From NCBI GenBank assembly GCA_021794705.1, contig JAJYQH010000267.1, positions 1 through 8,412 on the forward strand: 8,412 bases of DNA. The letters run 5' to 3'. Position 1 is the first letter of the stretch, and every line of letters starts with the position of its first letter. The translations under genes were made by a program, and so were the position numbers. Positions 5,802 through 8,412 of this stretch are shown in pieces. The DNA comes from Actinomycetes bacterium. GTDB taxonomy: Bacteria > Actinomycetota > Actinomycetes > Propionibacteriales > Propionibacteriaceae. The notes below the pieces were generated by a model. That model was not told where the DNA came from. It saw nothing but the letters and a program-made list of their open reading frames with translations, and ran no database searches.

Positions 5802-8372
5802 ATGTACCGCGCCGCCTGGAAGTCGCTGCTGCACCGTCGGGCACGGCTCCTGCTCAGCGCCCTGGCCATCGTGCTCGGGGTCGCGTTCGTCTCCGGGTCG
5901 CTCATCTTCACCACCCTGCTGTCGACGTCGTTCAACGGGCTGTTGCGCGGCACGGTCGCCGACGTGAACGTCGACCCGGTCGGCACCTACAGTTCGAGCG
6001 GGTCGCGCTTCGACCCGGCGACGAGCACCGCCGGCCGCGCCCTGCTCACCCCCGCCCAACTGGCCCGCTTCCGGTCGGTGCCGGGGGTGCAGAGTGCCAC
6101 GGGCACCGTCTTCTCCGTGAACACCTATCCGATCGGCTCCAACGGCAAGGTGATCGCCACCATCGGCGCCCCCGGCGTCGGCATCAACTGGTACACCGAT
6201 CCCGCGTTCGGCGGCCTCACCGGCGTGGTGCTGAAGTCGGGGCATCCGCCTCAGGGCCCGGACGAGATGGTCATCGACCCGGTCACTCTGGCCAAGAGCG
6301 GCTACCGGCTCGGTGACCGGATGCGGGTCTCGTTGCCCACCGGAAACGTCGTGACCAAAACGATCGTCGGCACGGGGCAGTGGGGAGGCGGCGGCACGGC
6401 CGGCGCCACGTACGTGTTCCTCACCACCCCCGAGGCCCAGAAGCTGCTGCTCGGGGGCAGGGACGGCTTCACCGCGGCCTGGATCACCGCGGGACACGGC
6501 GTCTCGATCCCCGACCTCGTCGCGCGGGTCCGGGCCGTGACGCCCTCGGCCTTCGAGGCGGTGAGCGGTCAGGCGGCGGCGGACGCGACGGCGAGCTCAG
6601 TCAACAAGGCGCTGAGCTTCATCAACACCTTCCTGCTCGTGTTCGCGGCCATCGCCCTGCTCGTCGCGAGCTTCCTCATCGTCAACACGTTCTCGATCAT
6701 CGTGGCTCAGCGCGGCCGCGAGCTGGCCCTCTTCCGGGCGATCGGGGCGAGTCGCCGGCAGATCACCCGGGCCGTGCTCTTCGAGGCGGCCGTGACCGGG
6801 TTCGTCGGCTCGACCATCGGCCTGGGGCTCGGATGGGTGCTGGCTCTCGGCATCCGGGCCCTGTTCACCCGCTTCGGCGTCGATCTCGGGTCCGCGCTGC
6901 CGGTCGTGCCGTGGTCGGCGGTCGGCTGGTCGTACGCCGTGGGGATGGTCATCACGATGGTGTCCGCGTGGCTGCCCGGCCGCAAGGCGGGGCACGTGCC
7001 CCCGGTGGCCGCGATGAGCGGCGAGGTCATGACCGGAACCGGAAACCTCGGCATTCGGGCCGCCATCGGGGTCGCGATGACGATCGCCGGCGCGGCCGCC
7101 ATGGGCGTCGGGCTGTGGACGCACATCTCCCACCGCGCCCTGGTGATCGGGGTGGGAGCGGCGCTCGTGCTGCTGGGAGTGGCCGCCGCCAGCCCGCTGC
7201 TGGGGCGCCCGGTCATCGCCCTGCTCGGCTGGGTCTACCGGCGCTCGTTCGGCGAGGTCGGCAAGCTCGCGGCGCTCAACGCCGTGCGGCAGCCCCGCCG
7301 GACGGCGGCCACGGCGTCCGCGCTCATGCTGTCGCTCGCACTGGTCACCACCCTGTCGGTACTCGGCTCGTCGGCGTCCACGAGCATCCACTCGGTGGTC
7401 ACCACGACCATGGCGAGCGACTTCACCCTGCAGTCGGTCACCGGCGGTGTGCTGCCGGCCGGCCTGCCCCAGAAGATCGCCGCCGTGCCCGGGGTCGCGG
7501 CCGCCGCCCCCTTCTACGCCACCTACGTCGGCCTCGACGGGCGGCAGACCTACCTCACCGTCGCGGACGCCTCGGCGTTCAACACCCTCATCGGGCAGCA
7601 CCTGGTGAGCGGGCGGCTGAACACGGCCGACGGGTCGGTGATCGTCGACCAGCGGGCGGCGCAGCGCCGGGGCCTGTCCGTCGGGGACACGCTGGTGGCG
7701 GTGTCGCCGGTGAGCCGCGCCCCGGTGACCCTCACGGTCAGCGGCATCTACGCCACCGACGCGGGCGGGTCGATGGGTGAATACACCGTCAACGTGGCCA
7801 CCGGACGCCGGCTCGGCGCGGCCGACGGTCCCACCGCCATCGCGGTCACCGATGCCGCCGGCGCCGACCCGGCGAAAGTCCGGGCGGGCCTGGACGCCGC
7901 GACCGCCGACCTGCCCACGGTCGTGGTGATGAACCGCGACGAGTACGCCAACGAGATGACCTCACAGGTCGACCGGCTGCTCAACATGATCTACGCCCTG
8001 CTCGGCCTCGCCATCGTCATCGCCGTGCTGGGCATCGTCAACACCCTCGCGCTGTCGGTGATCGAGCGCACCCGGGAGGTGGGCCTGCTCCGCGCGATCG
8101 GCACCACCCGGCCGCAACTGCGGCTGATGGTGACCCTCGAGTCGGTGATCATCGCGCTGCTCGGCTCGGTGCTGGGCGTGGCCCTCGGTGTCGCGTTCGG
8201 CACCGCCCTGCAGCGCTCGCTGGCGGATTCGGGGCTCAGCCACCTCGTGCTGCCGTGGGGTCGACTGCTGCTCTACCTGGTCGCGGCCGTCGTCGTGGGG
8301 GTGGTCGCCGCGGTGTGGCCGGCCCGGCACGCCGCACGCCTCAACATGCTGCGGGCGATCGCGACCGAGTGA
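5802..8372 (+). CDS. ABC transporter permease with two FtsX/MacB-type domains
   Basis: An 856-residue membrane protein beginning 6 nt after the ATPase stop, so the two form an operon. The first membrane segment (about 16-40) is followed by a large extracytoplasmic domain (about 41-270, MacB periplasmic-core type). Three segments of the first FtsX domain follow (about 273-300, 325-355, 370-395), then two or three extra segments (about 415-475). A second unit repeats the plan: segment 501-525, extracytoplasmic domain about 526-725, and segments at about 727-752, 775-800 and 820-845. The FtsX motif occurs twice, RGRELALFRAIGASRRQ (304-320) and ERTREVGLLRAIGTTRPQL (755-773), which shows internal duplication. 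Such proteins export lipids, peptides or drugs, or transmit force across the membrane; the substrate here cannot be told. The start MYRAAWKSLLHRRARLLLSALAIVLG is typical. Confidence 0.95.
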   Translation: MYRAAWKSLLHRRARLLLSALAIVLGVAFVSGSLIFTTLLSTSFNGLLRGTVADVNVDPVGTYSSSGSRFDPATSTAGRALLTPAQLARFRSVPGVQSATGTVFSVNTYPIGSNGKVIATIGAPGVGINWYTDPAFGGLTGVVLKSGHPPQGPDEMVIDPVTLAKSGYRLGDRMRVSLPTGNVVTKTIVGTGQWGGGGTAGATYVFLTTPEAQKLLLGGRDGFTAAWITAGHGVSIPDLVARVRAVTPSAFEAVSGQAAADATASSVNKALSFINTFLLVFAAIALLVASFLIVNTFSIIVAQRGRELALFRAIGASRRQITRAVLFEAAVTGFVGSTIGLGLGWVLALGIRALFTRFGVDLGSALPVVPWSAVGWSYAVGMVITMVSAWLPGRKAGHVPPVAAMSGEVMTGTGNLGIRAAIGVAMTIAGAAAMGVGLWTHISHRALVIGVGAALVLLGVAAASPLLGRPVIALLGWVYRRSFGEVGKLAALNAVRQPRRTAATASALMLSLALVTTLSVLGSSASTSIHSVVTTTMASDFTLQSVTGGVLPAGLPQKIAAVPGVAAAAPFYATYVGLDGRQTYLTVADASAFNTLIGQHLVSGRLNTADGSVIVDQRAAQRRGLSVGDTLVAVSPVSRAPVTLTVSGIYATDAGGSMGEYTVNVATGRRLGAADGPTAIAVTDAAGADPAKVRAGLDAATADLPTVVVMNRDEYANEMTSQVDRLLNMIYALLGLAIVIAVLGIVNTLALSVIERTREVGLLRAIGTTRPQLRLMVTLESVIIALLGSVLGVALGVAFGTALQRSLADSGLSHLVLPWGRLLLYLVAAVVVGVVAAVWPARHAARLNMLRAIATE

Positions 8373-8412
8373 CCCCCACACCACGGCAGCCCTCGCGCTT
8401 CGCCGCTCCGGG

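Noticed and set aside
1..8412. CRISPR array, tRNA, insertion sequence or defence system
   Set aside because: I saw no regularly spaced direct repeats, tRNA-like cloverleaf, transposase motif, terminal inverted repeats or defence-gene domains on either strand.

Overview
This window is high-GC DNA, about 70% GC by eye, from an actinomycete-type bacterium (Actinomycetota). It covers the chromosomal dnaA/rpmH neighbourhood, which is normally close to the replication origin. The evidence is the divergent rpmH-rnpA-yidD-yidC / dnaA layout, GTG starts, actinobacterial DnaA boxes (TTGTCCACA, TTATCCACA) and the DnaA sequence itself. I cannot assign a genus from the sequence alone.

Left block (1-1647, minus strand): rpmH (ribosomal protein bL34), rnpA (RNase P protein), yidD and the first 262 codons of yidC, which runs off the left edge. 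The genes are tightly packed: 5 nt lie between rpmH and rnpA, and both rnpA/yidD and yidD/yidC overlap by 4 bases. They look like one translationally coupled operon linking ribosome and tRNA maturation to membrane protein insertion.

Origin-type spacer (1648-2279): 632 bp without a gene between divergent rpmH and dnaA. It holds three perfect DnaA boxes, several degenerate ones, a 16-bp palindrome made of two head-to-head boxes, an AT-rich 12-bp palindrome, and candidate promoters for rpmH and dnaA. dnaA (2280-3701) encodes a complete 473-residue initiator.

Right block (3721-8372): the gene after dnaA is not dnaN, as would be usual. A convergent tetR-family regulator follows (3721-4371, minus). 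Across a 485-bp spacer lies a divergent two-gene ABC transporter operon: a MacB/LolD-type ATPase (4857-5795) and an 856-residue permease with two FtsX/MacB-type domains (5802-8372). The spacer holds a 24-bp near-perfect inverted repeat just upstream of the ATPase gene, which is a likely operator. It also holds a 22-bp inverted repeat and several DnaA-box-like sequences next to a locally low-GC stretch. This spacer may therefore be both the regulatory region of the transporter and a second origin segment.

Every gene belongs to a known family. I see no CRISPR array, tRNA, transposon, toxin-antitoxin pair or recognisable defence system. The most unusual points are the tetR-ABC cassette where dnaN is expected, and DnaA-box-like sequences on both sides of dnaA-tetR.
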